Source: Saccharophagus sp. K07
Lineage (GTDB): Bacteria; Pseudomonadota; Gammaproteobacteria; Pseudomonadales; Cellvibrionaceae
Reading direction: 5' to 3'
NCBI RefSeq assembly: GCF_014336955.1
Contig: NZ_QRAI01000004.1
Span: 372,001 to 436,000 of the forward strand
Length of the DNA stretch: 64,000 nucleotides
Shown: in pieces, positions 8,532 through 17,850 of the stretch
Layout: each line of letters begins with the position of its first letter
Position numbering within the stretch: position 1 is the first letter of the stretch
The notes under the pieces: model-generated
The model's input: only the letters and a program-made list of their open reading frames with translations
Told to the model about the DNA's origin: nothing
Databases searched by the model: none
Program-made: the position numbers and the translations under genes

Positions 8532-9830
8532 TCAATCCCAGCTCAGTGCGCCACCGGTTTGGTACTCGATCACGCGGGTCTCGAAGAAGTTTTTCTCCTT
8601 GCGCAGGTCCATAATCTCGCTCATCCAGGGGAACGGGTTTTGCGCGCCGGGGAAAGCTTCTGGCAGACCGATTTGCGCCAGGCGGCGGTTGGCGATGAAG
8701 TGAAGATACTCTTCCATCATGCTGGCGTTCATACCGAGAATGCCGCGCGGCATGGTATCGCGAGCGTATTGGATCTCCAGTTCGGTGCCTTCCAGAATCA
8801 TCTGGCGTACTTCGGCTTTGAAGGCCTCGGTCCACAGATGTGGGTTTTCCAGTTTGATCTGGTTGATGACATCGATACCGAAATTCAAATGCATGCTTTC
8901 GTCGCGCAGGATGTATTGGAACTGCTCGGCGACGCCGGTCATTTTGTTGCGACGGCCCATGGAGAGGATCTGGGTAAAGCCGCAATAGAAGAAGATGCCT
9001 TCGGTAACTACGTAGAAGCCGATCAGGTTGCGCAGCAATTCCTGGTCAGTTTCCGGCGTGCCGGTTCTGAACATGGGGTTGCTGATGCCGTGGGTGTGGG
9101 CGATGCTCCAGGCAGCTTTTTTCGCCACTGACGGGACTTCCCGGTACATGTTGAACACTTCGCCCTCATCCATGCCCAGCGACTCAATGCAGTATTGATA
9201 GGCGTGGGTGTGGATTGCTTCTTCGAATGCCTGACGCAGCAGGTACTGGCGGGCTTCCGGGCAGGTGATGTGGCGATAGATGGCCAGTACCAGGTTGTTC
9301 GCTACCAGCGAGTCCGCAGTGGAGAAATAACCCAGAGAGCGTTTCACTACTTGGCGCTCGTCTTCGGTCAGACCGTCGGCACTTTTCCACAGAGCAATGT
9401 CGGCCGTCATGTTCACTTCTTGCGGCATCCAGTGGTTGGCGCAGCCGTCCAGATATTTCTGCCAAGCCCACTCATATTTGAAAGGCACCAACTGGTTGAG
9501 GTCGGCGCGGCAGTTGATCATGCGCTTGTCGTCCACCTGGACGCGGGCGGCGCCCATTTCCAGTTCTTCCAGACCTGGGGCGGGATCCAGATCCTGCACG
9601 GCTTGTTTGGCCAGATTGATCGCTTCTTGGTTGCTCAGACCGGGTTTTACCGATGCGGCAACAGGCGCAGCAGCAGGTGCTGCAGGCTTGACGGTTTCTG
9701 CCACAGTAGGGGCTTCAGCCTCGGCAACCTCCGCGGCTTCCAGAGCGGCTTGAACGATTTCGGGTGCGATTTTCTTGTCGACTTTGGGCGCAATTGCCGC
9801 GTCGTCGTAGTAATCATCCCAACTCAGCAT
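8532..9830 (-). CDS. nrdB: Class Ia ribonucleotide reductase, beta subunit
   Basis: NrdB carries the di-iron centre and tyrosyl radical needed to reduce ribonucleoside diphosphates with NrdA. The 432-residue product has the iron ligands in [17 protein letters not shown] and ESMHLNFG. It is about 55 residues longer than E. coli NrdB because of an Ala/Pro/Val-rich N-terminal segment (about 20-85). The N-terminus MLSWDDY and the C-terminus GALSWD share the short LSWD sequence. The C-terminal tail of NrdB normally docks on NrdA. It lies 88 bp downstream of nrdA on the same strand. Confidence 0.97.
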   Translation of the reverse strand: MLSWDDYYDDAAIAPKVDKKIAPEIVQAALEAAEVAEAEAPTVAETVKPAAPAAAPVAASVKPGLSNQEAINLAKQAVQDLDPAPGLEELEMGAARVQVDDKRMINCRADLNQLVPFKYEWAWQKYLDGCANHWMPQEVNMTADIALWKSADGLTEDERQVVKRSLGYFSTADSLVANNLVLAIYRHITCPEARQYLLRQAFEEAIHTHAYQYCIESLGMDEGEVFNMYREVPSVAKKAAWSIAHTHGISNPMFRTGTPETDQELLRNLIGFYVVTEGIFFYCGFTQILSMGRRNKMTGVAEQFQYILRDESMHLNFGIDVINQIKLENPHLWTEAFKAEVRQMILEGTELEIQYARDTMPRGILGMNASMMEEYLHFIANRRLAQIGLPEAFPGAQNPFPWMSEIMDLRKEKNFFETRVIEYQTGGALSWD

Positions 9831-9918
9831 GTCGTTGATCCTATGGTCAGTATTTTGTTTAGAGTCTTGGTTAAGCGGTCAGTGCGCCCGCGACATCAGG
9901 TGCCGCGGGCTGTTTTGC

Positions 9919-12798
9919 TTACTGGCAAGCTTCACAGTCAGGGTTGTCGATGGAGCAGGCCTTGGGAACCGGTGCTGCTTCGACGGCGCCTGTATCTATA
10001 GAGGCGGATACGGCATTGAGCGAGCCAGTATTGATGGTGGACTTCTCAGTGGTGGTCGCTGCCAGTGCACGCAGGTAATAGGTGGTCTTCAAGCCGCGGA
10101 ACCAAGCCATGCGGTAGGTGAAGTCCAGTTTTTTACCGTTAGCCCCAGCGATGTAGAGGTTGAGGCTTTGTGCCTGGTCGATCCATTTTTGCCGGCGGCT
10201 GGCGGCGTCGACGATCCAACGAGGCTCGACTTCGAACGCGGTGGCGTAGAGCTGCTTGAGGTCTTCCGGTACGCGGTCGATCTTCTGCACAGAGCCTTCG
10301 TAGTACTTGAGGTCGTTGACCATCACTATGTCCCACAGGCCGCGCGCTTTCAGGTCGTGCACCAAGTAGGGGTTGACCACGGTGAATTCGCCGGACAGGT
10401 TGGATTTCACGTACAGGTTCTGATAAGTCGGCTCGATGGACTGGCTGACTCCGGTGATGTTGGCGATGGTCGCAGTCGGCGCGATCGCCATGACGTTGGA
10501 GTTGCGCATGCCTTGCGTGCGGACTTTCTGACGCAGGCTGTCCCAGTCGAGGGTGCGGCTGCGGTCTTGCTCGATGTACTGCTCGCCACGGTTTTGCGCC
10601 AGCAGGTCGATGGAGTCGATCGGCAGAATGCCTTTGCTCCACAGAGAGCCTTCATAAGTGGAGTAGCTGCCGCGCTCAACCGCCAGGTCGCTGGAGGCTT
10701 CGATGGCGTAGTAGCTGATCAGCTCCATGGAGCGGTCGGCGAATTCCACGGCTTCCTGGCTGCTGTAGGGGATGCGCATTTGATAGAGCGCATCCTGGAA
10801 GCCCATGATGCCGAGGCCCACTGGGCGGTGACGCAGGTTGGAGGCACGGGCAGCAGGCACTGCGTAGTAGTTGATGTCGATAACGTTATCGAGCATGCGG
10901 ACTGCAGTGCGCACGGTTTGGCGCAGCTTGGCTTCGTTCAGTTTGCCGTTTTCGATGTGCTGCGCTAGGTTCACGGAGCCGAGGTTACAAACCGCGATTT
11001 CTTCGTTGGCCTTGGTGTTCAGGGTGATTTCGGTGCACAGGTTGGATGAGTGCACGACACCGGCGTGTTGCTGCGGGCTGCGCAGGTTGCACGCGTCTTT
11101 GAAGGTGATCCAAGGATGGCCGGTTTCGAACAGCATGCCGAGCATCTTGCGCCACAGGTCTACCGCGCGCACCTTTTTGTGCAGCTTCAATTCGCCGCTT
11201 TCGGCTTTGCGCTCGTACTCTTCATAGCGCTCTTCAAATGCCTTGCCGTACAGATCGTGCAGATCTGGAGCGTCGCAAGGAGAGAAGAGGGTCCAGTGCT
11301 TGTCTTCAAACACGCGCTTCATGAACAAATCCGGCACCCAGTTGGCGGTGTTCATATCGTGGGTGCGGCGGCGGTCGTCACCGGTGTTCTTGCGCAGTTC
11401 GAGGAATTCTTCGATATCCAGGTGCCAGGTTTCCAAGTAGGCGCAGACTGCACCTTTGCGCTTGCCACCTTGGTTGACGGCTACAGCAGTGTCGTTGGCC
11501 ACTTTCAGGAAGGGAACCACACCTTGGGATTTGCCATTGGTGCCTTTGATGTAAGAACCGAGGGCGCGCACTGGCGTCCAATCGTTACCCAAACCGCCGG
11601 CCCATTTGGATAGCATGGCGTTGTCCTGGATGGCGCCGTAGATGCCCATCAAATCGTCTGGAACCGTCGTCAGATAGCAGGATGACAACTGCGGACGCAG
11701 GGTGCCGGAGTTGAACAGGGTCGGCGTGGAGCTCATGTAATCGAAGGAAGAGAGCAGGCGGTAAAACTCGACGGCGCGCTCGTTCTTGTCTTTCTCAGAT
11801 CCGGCCAGTCCCATAGCGACGCGCATAAAAAACACTTGCGGCAGCTCGAAGCGCACGCCTTTGCTGTGCAGGAAGTAACGGTCGTACAGGGTTTGCAGGC
11901 CGAGATAGGTAAATTGGTTATCGCGCTCCGGCAGGATTGCTTGGCCGAGCAGATCCAGGTCGAAGGTCAACAGTTCGGGGGAGATCAACTCCAATTCAAC
12001 GCCCTTCTGTACAAAGGCTTTGAGGGCGGGGCCGTAGTAGTGGGCCATCTGGCGCTGGGTGGCTTCTTGGGCGATGCCGAGGAAGCGCAGGGCTTCACCG
12101 CGCAATTTGTCCATCAGCAGACGCGCAGTGGCGAAGGTGTAGTTGGGTTCTTTTTCTACCAGGGTACGGGCGGAAATGACCAGCGAAGTGTTCAGATCTT
12201 CGTGAGAAACGCCGTCATAGAGGTTGCGCATGGCCTCTTTCAGGATGGCTTGCGGATCGACTTCATCCAGGCCTTCACAGGCGTCGGTGACCAGGGTCAG
12301 GAGTCGCTCTATGTCCAGTTTTTGTTTGCTGCCATCGGGCATCACTACGTGAACATCGGGCACGTTCAGGTTGGAGGCGACTTGGGATTTCTGCGCGCGC
12401 AGACGGGCGCGTTCGTTGCGGTAGATTACGTAGTCGCGGGCAACTTTGTGTTCACCGGCGCGCATCAGGGCCAGTTCGACTTGGTCCTGGATTTCTTCGA
12501 TATGGATGGTTCCGCCAGAAGGCATGCGACGCTTGAAGGTTTCGGAGATTTGCTTAGTCAGCTTGGCGACGGTTTCGTGGATGCGGCTCGACGCAGCGGC
12601 AGTACCACCTTCAACAGCGAGAAACGCTTTGGTCATGGCAACGGAGATTTTGTCGTCGGTATAGGGTACGACGGTGCCGTTGCGCTTGATGACACGCAGT
12701 TGACCGGGAGCGGTAGCGGTGATGGAGGCTGTGGGAGATTCAATCTCAGGTGCGCGAGGGGGGGTTGAATGAGATTTGATATCCACGTCTGTAAGCAT
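9919..12798 (-). CDS. nrdA: Class Ia ribonucleotide reductase, alpha subunit
   Basis: NrdA holds the active site and allosteric sites of the reductase. I start it at the ATG at 12798, where GGAG lies six bases upstream; a TTG-started extension to 12894 has no such support. The resulting 959 residues fit the long NrdA type known from pseudomonads rather than the roughly 760-residue enteric form. After a 33-residue low-complexity leader there is an ATP-cone (GQLRVIKRNGTVVPYTDDKI onward, about 33-125). The catalytic cysteine region SSNLCTEI and the C-terminal redox pair DCEACQ are present. NrdR boxes and a DnaA box lie upstream. Confidence 0.97.
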   Translation of the reverse strand: MLTDVDIKSHSTPPRAPEIESPTASITATAPGQLRVIKRNGTVVPYTDDKISVAMTKAFLAVEGGTAAASSRIHETVAKLTKQISETFKRRMPSGGTIHIEEIQDQVELALMRAGEHKVARDYVIYRNERARLRAQKSQVASNLNVPDVHVVMPDGSKQKLDIERLLTLVTDACEGLDEVDPQAILKEAMRNLYDGVSHEDLNTSLVISARTLVEKEPNYTFATARLLMDKLRGEALRFLGIAQEATQRQMAHYYGPALKAFVQKGVELELISPELLTFDLDLLGQAILPERDNQFTYLGLQTLYDRYFLHSKGVRFELPQVFFMRVAMGLAGSEKDKNERAVEFYRLLSSFDYMSSTPTLFNSGTLRPQLSSCYLTTVPDDLMGIYGAIQDNAMLSKWAGGLGNDWTPVRALGSYIKGTNGKSQGVVPFLKVANDTAVAVNQGGKRKGAVCAYLETWHLDIEEFLELRKNTGDDRRRTHDMNTANWVPDLFMKRVFEDKHWTLFSPCDAPDLHDLYGKAFEERYEEYERKAESGELKLHKKVRAVDLWRKMLGMLFETGHPWITFKDACNLRSPQQHAGVVHSSNLCTEITLNTKANEEIAVCNLGSVNLAQHIENGKLNEAKLRQTVRTAVRMLDNVIDINYYAVPAARASNLRHRPVGLGIMGFQDALYQMRIPYSSQEAVEFADRSMELISYYAIEASSDLAVERGSYSTYEGSLWSKGILPIDSIDLLAQNRGEQYIEQDRSRTLDWDSLRQKVRTQGMRNSNVMAIAPTATIANITGVSQSIEPTYQNLYVKSNLSGEFTVVNPYLVHDLKARGLWDIVMVNDLKYYEGSVQKIDRVPEDLKQLYATAFEVEPRWIVDAASRRQKWIDQAQSLNLYIAGANGKKLDFTYRMAWFRGLKTTYYLRALAATTTEKSTINTGSLNAVSASIDTGAVEAAPVPKACSIDNPDCEACQ

Positions 12799-12939
12799 AT
12801 TGGTCTCCGTATGGTCGTTCTTGTTGGGGACGCCCTTGATGATTCTGAGGCGGATTCGTGCGGTGTCCGTTTTGTTGTTTTCTGTTGTGGACAACCTTAA
12901 CGAAGCGTAGTTGGTATATGTAGTTTTTCAAGCCCAAAA

Positions 12940-12955
12940 ACACTAGATCTAGTGT
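12940..12955 (-). promoter_or_regulatory. NrdR box 1 upstream of nrdA
   Basis: ACACTAGATCTAGTGT is a perfect palindrome and a close match to the NrdR consensus (acaCwAtATaTwGtgt). The symmetry continues outward through A/T runs to 12935-12960, 26 bp in all. NrdR is the ATP-cone repressor of ribonucleotide reductase operons. Confidence 0.85.
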
Positions 12956-12971
12956 TTTTGCAAAACAGGGA

Positions 12972-12987
12972 ACGCAATATATCGCAA
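12972..12987 (-). promoter_or_regulatory. NrdR box 2 upstream of nrdA
   Basis: ACGCAATATATCGCAA matches the core of the NrdR consensus. Its centre is 32 bp, about three helical turns, from the centre of box 1, the phasing expected for a pair of NrdR sites on one DNA face. Confidence 0.8.
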
Positions 12988-13003
12988 TGTAAATAAAAAA
13001 ACA

Positions 13004-13012
13004 TGTGGATAA
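13004..13012 (-). promoter_or_regulatory. DnaA box upstream of nrdA
   Basis: TGTGGATAA on the plus strand is a perfect consensus DnaA box (TTATCCACA) on the strand of nrdA. A weaker candidate (GTGCGATAA, 13016-13024) follows immediately. In E. coli, DnaA binds the nrdAB promoter region, so this would couple nucleotide reduction to replication initiation. Confidence 0.65.
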
Positions 13013-13354
13013 GTTGTGCGATAACCTGTTGGAAACCTGTTGGGACCAGGGGGCGGAAACAGCTGAAACCAGCGCCGCTGCTCAGCTCGTTGGGTGGATA
13101 AAATCCGAAGCCCAGAAACTAGATTTTTTTTTTATTTTAAATACCCGCTATATAGCGACCGATTTTGTGTTGGTTATCCAACAACCAATAGGTCGGAAAG
13201 AGAAACGGCGATATCGGAACGGGTTCTGGAAGCCTCGCGGCCCCGACGGGCGCGGGCAGTCTTCAGGGATGAATTCACGGCGATTCTAGAATCCGTTCCG
13301 GTGCCCGCGGTCGCTACGTAGTTTTAAACGCGTTTCATAAGCGCGACGGGCGCT

Positions 13355-13472
13355 GCCGCCAGAGCTTCTGAAATCGGCGGCGTTTCGTCATGCACAAAGC
13401 AGCGCTTTGCACCGCATGACTACACCCTTGGCGGCCTGCGCCGCGCCCGAGGCTTTCAGGGCCTCTGGCGGT
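13355..13472. repeat. Large nested imperfect palindrome downstream of holA
   Basis: Successive pairing arms nest within 117 bp: CCGCCAGAG (13356-13364) with 13463-13471, CTGAAA (13368-13373) with 13454-13459, GCGGCG (13377-13382) with 13439-13444, GTCATGC (13387-13393) with 13414-13420, and CAAAGC (13395-13400) with GCTTTG. It starts 27 bp after the holA stop. It could be a REP- or MITE-like element or a complex terminator. No second copy is apparent in the window. Confidence 0.6.
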
Positions 13473-13498
13473 AGGAGCTGGGAGATTGAGCTTTTTGC

Positions 13499-14545
13499 TT
13501 ACGACAACAGGGTTTTTAGACTGCGGTTGTCCAGGGTGCGCACACCGGCGAGGGACAGGACTATATCGAGGAGCGCTTGCCAAGGGTCACCTTGGGCCAT
13601 GCCTTTGATGGTTCGATCCGTATAGGAGCATTCGCGCAGCAACAAGCGCAGGGTACCTAGGGACAGGCGTTGCAATGCGCCGCGGATCAGCGGGAGGCGG
13701 GTTTCGAAGATGCCGTGTTTGCGGGCGACGAATTCCAGCTTTTGGCCGTCGCTGAGGGCTATCTTCAGGGCTGCCAGAGCGCGGATTTCGCGGGTCAGAG
13801 CCCACAGGACTGCCATGGCGTCTGTGCCTTCGCCGCGCAGGCCGTTGAGGCTCGCGGCGGCAGCTGGTGCATGGCCAGCCAGAGCTTTATCCACCAACCC
13901 GAAAACATCGTAGCGCGCGCTGTCTACTACGGCGTGAGCCATGGTCTGCGCGTCGATCATGCCGTTATCGGTTAGCAGCTTGAGCTTTTCAATTTCCTGC
14001 ACGGCGGCGAGCAGATTGCCCTCAACCCGACCGGCGAGGATATCAATGGCGTGGGAATCGGCTTTGATGCCGGCACGTTGCAAGCGCTGATCTATCCAAC
14101 GTGGCAGTTGTTTGATGCCGATAGGCCAGACGGTGATGACCACGCCGATCTGTTCGATGGTGGTGTACCACTTGCTATTTTGCGTGGCTTTGTCGAGTTT
14201 GGGGCAAACCAGCAGCAGCAAATTGTCCGGCGAGGGGGAAGCGCAGTACTCCTGCAGTACCTTCACGCCCGCATCGCCCGGTTTGCCGTTGTGGATTCTG
14301 ACTTCCAGAACCTTTTTATCGGCAAACAGGCTGAGGCTATTGGCGCTTTGCAGTAGTTGCGGCCATTGGAAGCCCGCGTCTGTATGGAAGATTTCTCTCT
14401 CGCTGAACCCCGCTTTGCGCGCCGCCGCGCGTATGGCGTCACAGCTTTCCTGGACCAACAGAGGTTCATCCCCGGTGACGAGGTAGATCGGGCTCAGGCC
14501 TTTTTGCAGGGCCTGAGGGAGTTGTTCAGGGTTGAGCTTGGCCAT
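13499..14545 (-). CDS. holA: DNA polymerase III subunit delta
   Basis: Delta opens the sliding-clamp ring in the clamp loader of the replicative polymerase. The start chosen is the ATG at 14545 ([13 protein letters not shown]), giving 348 residues (E. coli 343). It overlaps the 3' end of lptE by 20 bp, so translation is probably coupled; no strong ribosome-binding site is seen. Family features: PIYLVTGDEPLL near the N-terminus, a central AAA-like fold (LEVRIHNGKPGDAG, LLLLVCPKLDK) and a C-terminal helical domain. Gene order leuS-lptE-holA is conserved in gammaproteobacteria; nadD, a frequent next gene, is absent here. Confidence 0.94.
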   Translation of the reverse strand: MAKLNPEQLPQALQKGLSPIYLVTGDEPLLVQESCDAIRAAARKAGFSEREIFHTDAGFQWPQLLQSANSLSLFADKKVLEVRIHNGKPGDAGVKVLQEYCASPSPDNLLLLVCPKLDKATQNSKWYTTIEQIGVVITVWPIGIKQLPRWIDQRLQRAGIKADSHAIDILAGRVEGNLLAAVQEIEKLKLLTDNGMIDAQTMAHAVVDSARYDVFGLVDKALAGHAPAAAASLNGLRGEGTDAMAVLWALTREIRALAALKIALSDGQKLEFVARKHGIFETRLPLIRGALQRLSLGTLRLLLRECSYTDRTIKGMAQGDPWQALLDIVLSLAGVRTLDNRSLKTLLS

Positions 14546-15041
14546 CGAGCGGAGCCAGGTGACGGGCTTGGCGCAGGATGCGCTGGGCAAGTTCCAGGCG
14601 CATTTCTTCCAGCAAGGTGTTTTCTTCTTCGCTCTTGGCTACGGTGGCGCTGGGGTCGAAGTCGAACACCCGCTCCACCGACAGAACTTGTGGTATAGCC
14701 ACAGTCTTGTCGCCGTGGAGCTGGTAGCGGAAGGTGGCGGAAAGGGACATTTCGTACTGCGCTGGAGAGCCTATGGAGGTCACTGCCACTACGCGCTTTT
14801 GCAGCTCCTCATCACCCAGATACAGGGTAATGGGTGCATCGCTGGTGGCGGCCACTTTACTGCGGTGCATGGCATCCACCAGTGCCAGCGTCAGAGGTGC
14901 GAAGCGGTCTTCTGGAACCAGATTGATGGCCTTAGGCCCCTCGTAGCTGCCGCCACCGCGCAGCTGCCAGCCGCAGCCCGCGAGCACAAGCCACAAAAGA
15001 CCAAGACTACACCAATGTATCCAGCTCTTTATGCTCATCAT
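14526..15041 (-). CDS. lptE: LPS-assembly lipoprotein LptE
   Basis: LptE plugs the LptD barrel in the outer membrane and helps insert lipopolysaccharide. The 171-residue product has a lipoprotein signal with lipobox LVLAGC (mature Cys at about residue 23) followed by GWQLRGGG, the family's hallmark. The rest fits the single LptE domain ([18 protein letters not shown]). The start codon overlaps the leuS stop (ATGA), so it is translationally coupled to leuS; the 3' end overlaps holA. Confidence 0.93.
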   Translation of the reverse strand: MMSIKSWIHWCSLGLLWLVLAGCGWQLRGGGSYEGPKAINLVPEDRFAPLTLALVDAMHRSKVAATSDAPITLYLGDEELQKRVVAVTSIGSPAQYEMSLSATFRYQLHGDKTVAIPQVLSVERVFDFDPSATVAKSEEENTLLEEMRLELAQRILRQARHLAPLDGQAQP

Positions 15042-17629
15042 TTGACGACTATGTTCACCAGTTTGTTGGGGACAACAATCACTTTTACGACCGTTTTGCC
15101 GTCGATGAAGCGCTGGACGTTTTCTTCTGCCAGAGCAAGTTTTTCCAGCTCGGCTTGAGGTGCGTCCACTGGGGCTTCGAATTTGCCGCGCACTTTGCCA
15201 TTGACCTGTGCGACCACTTCCACGGCGCTGCGTACCAGTGCGCTGGGGTCATACTTCGGCCAGGGCGCATTCAAAACATCGTCGCCATTGCCCAGGGCCT
15301 GCCACAGGCTGTGGCAGATATGCGGAACAATCGGTGCGAGCAGCAACACGGCGGTTTCAATAGCTTCGCGCTCGACTGCCAGACCGATTGGCGTAGAACG
15401 ATCTGCTTGGCGGCTGACTTCGTTCAACAGCTCCATGACTGCGGCGATGGCGGTGTTAAAGGTCTGGCGGCGGCCAAAGTCGTCGCTGACTTTCTGGATG
15501 GTCTCGTGAGTTTTGCGGCGCAGGGCGCGTTGTTGATCGTTCAATTGTGAAGGATCGAGTTGACCCGGCTGACCGGCTTCCAGGTGGCTGGCGACGCTTT
15601 TCCACAGGCGGCGCAGGAAACGCGAGGCGCCTTCCACACCCGTGTCGGTCCACTCCAGGCTTTGCTCAGGCGGCGCGGCGAACATGGTGAACAGGCGGAC
15701 GGTGTCGGCACCGTACTGCTGGATCACGGTCTCCGGATCCACACCGTTGTTTTTGGATTTCGACATTTTGATCACGCCGCCGGATTCCAGCTGTTCGCCG
15801 GTCTCTTTGTGGAAGGCGCGGACCATTTTGCCTTTTTCATCCCGCTCGACGGTGACGAACTCGGGGGCGATCCACTCGGTGCGGCCGTCTTTGCGGATGT
15901 AGAAGGATTCGGCGTTCACCATGCCCTGACACAACAGGCGAGAGAAAGGTTCGTCGCATTGGACCAGACCTTCATCGCGCATCAATTTGTGGAAGAAGCG
16001 CGCATAGAGCAGGTGGAGAATGGCGTGTTCGATACCGCCGACATACTGGTCTACCGGCAGCCAATAATTGGCTTTGACCGGGTCGATCATGCTGTCGGCA
16101 TTCGGGCAGGTGTAGCGCGCGTAATACCAGGAAGACTCCATAAAGGTGTCGAAGGTATCGGTCTCGCGCTCGACCGGTTGGCCGTCCAATTCATCCTTGC
16201 GCCAGTTGGGGTCGGCTTTGATGGGCGACTGCACGCCGTCCATCACCACGTCTTCTGGCAACAGGATGGGCAGCTTGTGTGGCGGTACCGGAATTTCACC
16301 GCCGTCGGGCAGGTTGAAAATCGGAATCGGTGCGCCCCAGTAGCGCTGGCGTGACACACCCCAATCGCGCAGGCGGTAATTGGTGGTGACGCGGCCTTTG
16401 TTGGCGGCGGCCAGGGTTTGGGAAATGGCGGCGAAGGCAGCATCGAAGTCCAAGCCGTCGAATTCCCCGGAGTTGACCAGCACGCCTTTTTCCACGAACG
16501 CGGCTTTGCTCAGATCAATGGCGTCGCCGTTGCTCGGTGCGATCACTTGTTTGATGGGCAGGCCGTACTTCTGGGCAAATTCGTAATCGCGCTGGTCGTG
16601 CGCCGGTACCGCCATAACGGCGCCGGAGCCGTAATCCATCAATACATAGTTGGCGACCCAGACCGCCACTTCTTCCCCGGTGATGGGGTGGCGGGCTTTG
16701 ATGCCCGTATCCATGCCGCGTTTTTCCATATTAGCCATATCCGCCTCGGCGACAGATTGAACCTTGCACGACTCAATAAAGGCAGCGAGTTCGGCGTTGT
16801 CTTTGGCCAGATGCAGCGCGATGGGGTGCTGGGCGGCTAGGCTGACGTAGGTAACGCCCATCAAAGTGTCGGGGCGGGTGGTGTAGACCTCAAAGGCCTT
16901 GTGCTCGCCGACCGATTGGGCCAAGTCAAAGCGCATCTCCACGCCGCGGCTCTTGCCGATCCAGTTGCGTTGCATAGTTTTGACCTGTTCCGGCCAGTCC
17001 GGCAGTTTGTCCAGGTCGTTCAACAATTCTTCGGCGTAATCCGTAATGCGGATAAACCACTGGGGAATTTCTTTGCGTACCACCGGGGTGTCGCAGCGCC
17101 AGCAGCAGCCGTTCTCCACCTGCTCGTTGGCGAGCACGGTTTCGTCTTTGGGACACCAGTTCACCGAGGAGACTTTTTTGTAGGCGAGGCCTTTTTCATA
17201 AAGGCGGGTGAAAAACCACTGCTCCCAACGATAGTAATCCGGCTTGCAGGTGGTGACTTCGCGCGACCAGTCAAAACCGAAACCCAGCGCTTTTAACTGA
17301 TTGCGCATGTAATCAGTGTTGGCATAAGTCCACTTGGCTGGGGCGGTATTGTTTTTAATGGCCGCGTTTTCCGCTGGCAGACCGAAGGCGTCCCATCCCA
17401 TGGGATGGAGTACGTTTTTCCCCTGCATGCGCTGATAACGGGCGATCACATCGGTGATGGTGTAGTTGCGCACGTGCCCCATATGCAGGCGGCCACTCGG
17501 GTAGGGAAACATGGCCAGGCAGTAGAACTTCTCTTTGGATGGATCTTCGGTGACTTCAAAGCTGCGATTCTGCTCCCAGAATTCCTGGGCGGCTCGCTCG
17601 ACCTCTGCGGGATTGTAGTGCTCGTTCAT
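15038..17629 (-). CDS. leuS: Leucyl-tRNA synthetase
   Basis: Charges tRNA-Leu and edits mischarged tRNA. The start is placed at the ATG at 17629 ([18 protein letters not shown]), giving 863 residues against 860 in E. coli. The open frame extends 27 codons further but without family similarity, and another ATG at 17638 is a minor alternative. The HIGH motif is in [14 protein letters not shown] and the KMSKS motif is exact (MSKSKNN). A large editing domain lies between them, and C-terminal [13 protein letters not shown] belongs to the tRNA-binding region. First gene of the leuS-lptE-holA cluster. Confidence 0.97.
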   Translation of the reverse strand: MNEHYNPAEVERAAQEFWEQNRSFEVTEDPSKEKFYCLAMFPYPSGRLHMGHVRNYTITDVIARYQRMQGKNVLHPMGWDAFGLPAENAAIKNNTAPAKWTYANTDYMRNQLKALGFGFDWSREVTTCKPDYYRWEQWFFTRLYEKGLAYKKVSSVNWCPKDETVLANEQVENGCCWRCDTPVVRKEIPQWFIRITDYAEELLNDLDKLPDWPEQVKTMQRNWIGKSRGVEMRFDLAQSVGEHKAFEVYTTRPDTLMGVTYVSLAAQHPIALHLAKDNAELAAFIESCKVQSVAEADMANMEKRGMDTGIKARHPITGEEVAVWVANYVLMDYGSGAVMAVPAHDQRDYEFAQKYGLPIKQVIAPSNGDAIDLSKAAFVEKGVLVNSGEFDGLDFDAAFAAISQTLAAANKGRVTTNYRLRDWGVSRQRYWGAPIPIFNLPDGGEIPVPPHKLPILLPEDVVMDGVQSPIKADPNWRKDELDGQPVERETDTFDTFMESSWYYARYTCPNADSMIDPVKANYWLPVDQYVGGIEHAILHLLYARFFHKLMRDEGLVQCDEPFSRLLCQGMVNAESFYIRKDGRTEWIAPEFVTVERDEKGKMVRAFHKETGEQLESGGVIKMSKSKNNGVDPETVIQQYGADTVRLFTMFAAPPEQSLEWTDTGVEGASRFLRRLWKSVASHLEAGQPGQLDPSQLNDQQRALRRKTHETIQKVSDDFGRRQTFNTAIAAVMELLNEVSRQADRSTPIGLAVEREAIETAVLLLAPIVPHICHSLWQALGNGDDVLNAPWPKYDPSALVRSAVEVVAQVNGKVRGKFEAPVDAPQAELEKLALAEENVQRFIDGKTVVKVIVVPNKLVNIVVK

Positions 17630-17850
17630 GATGCTCATGCAGGAGTAGTGAATAAAGGAGGCGTAGATAAAAAGGGAGTCATTATAGGCGCGCGTTGGCG
17701 ACAAAGGCACCAGTGGTGATCAGATTATTTGCGGTGCTCCGCTGAGTAGCGCATTCATGGATGGCATAGGCATTGCGTTAGTCAGCAATCAAAACGGAAA
17801 ACCCACCAAGTTGGAGCCTTTGCCGCTACCTGACTATCAAGATCTGCACC

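Larger units (their letters stand above)
12799..13498. other. Long intergenic control region between holA and nrdA
   Basis: About 700 bp with no supportable gene. From right to left it holds a large imperfect palindrome just downstream of the holA stop, about 240 bp of sequence in which I see nothing definite, a perfect DnaA box, two NrdR boxes and then the nrdA leader. Short open frames here (for example 13005-13289) lack ribosome-binding sites and family resemblance. The GC-rich stretch around 13230-13300 with CAGGGATGAATTCACGG resembles dispersed intergenic repeats of gammaproteobacteria, but I cannot confirm that. Confidence 0.6.

Noticed and set aside
9829-10968. Long plus-strand frame (379 codons) and another at 11836-12768 opposite nrdA
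   Set aside because: They are mirror frames created by the codon bias of nrdA; no ribosome-binding sites and no family resemblance.
13005-13321. Two short plus-strand frames upstream of nrdA
   Set aside because: No ribosome-binding sites; they overlap DnaA/NrdR sites and GC-rich repeat-like sequence.
15560-16354. Plus-strand frame of 264 codons opposite leuS
   Set aside because: Antisense shadow of leuS, which has complete synthetase motifs.
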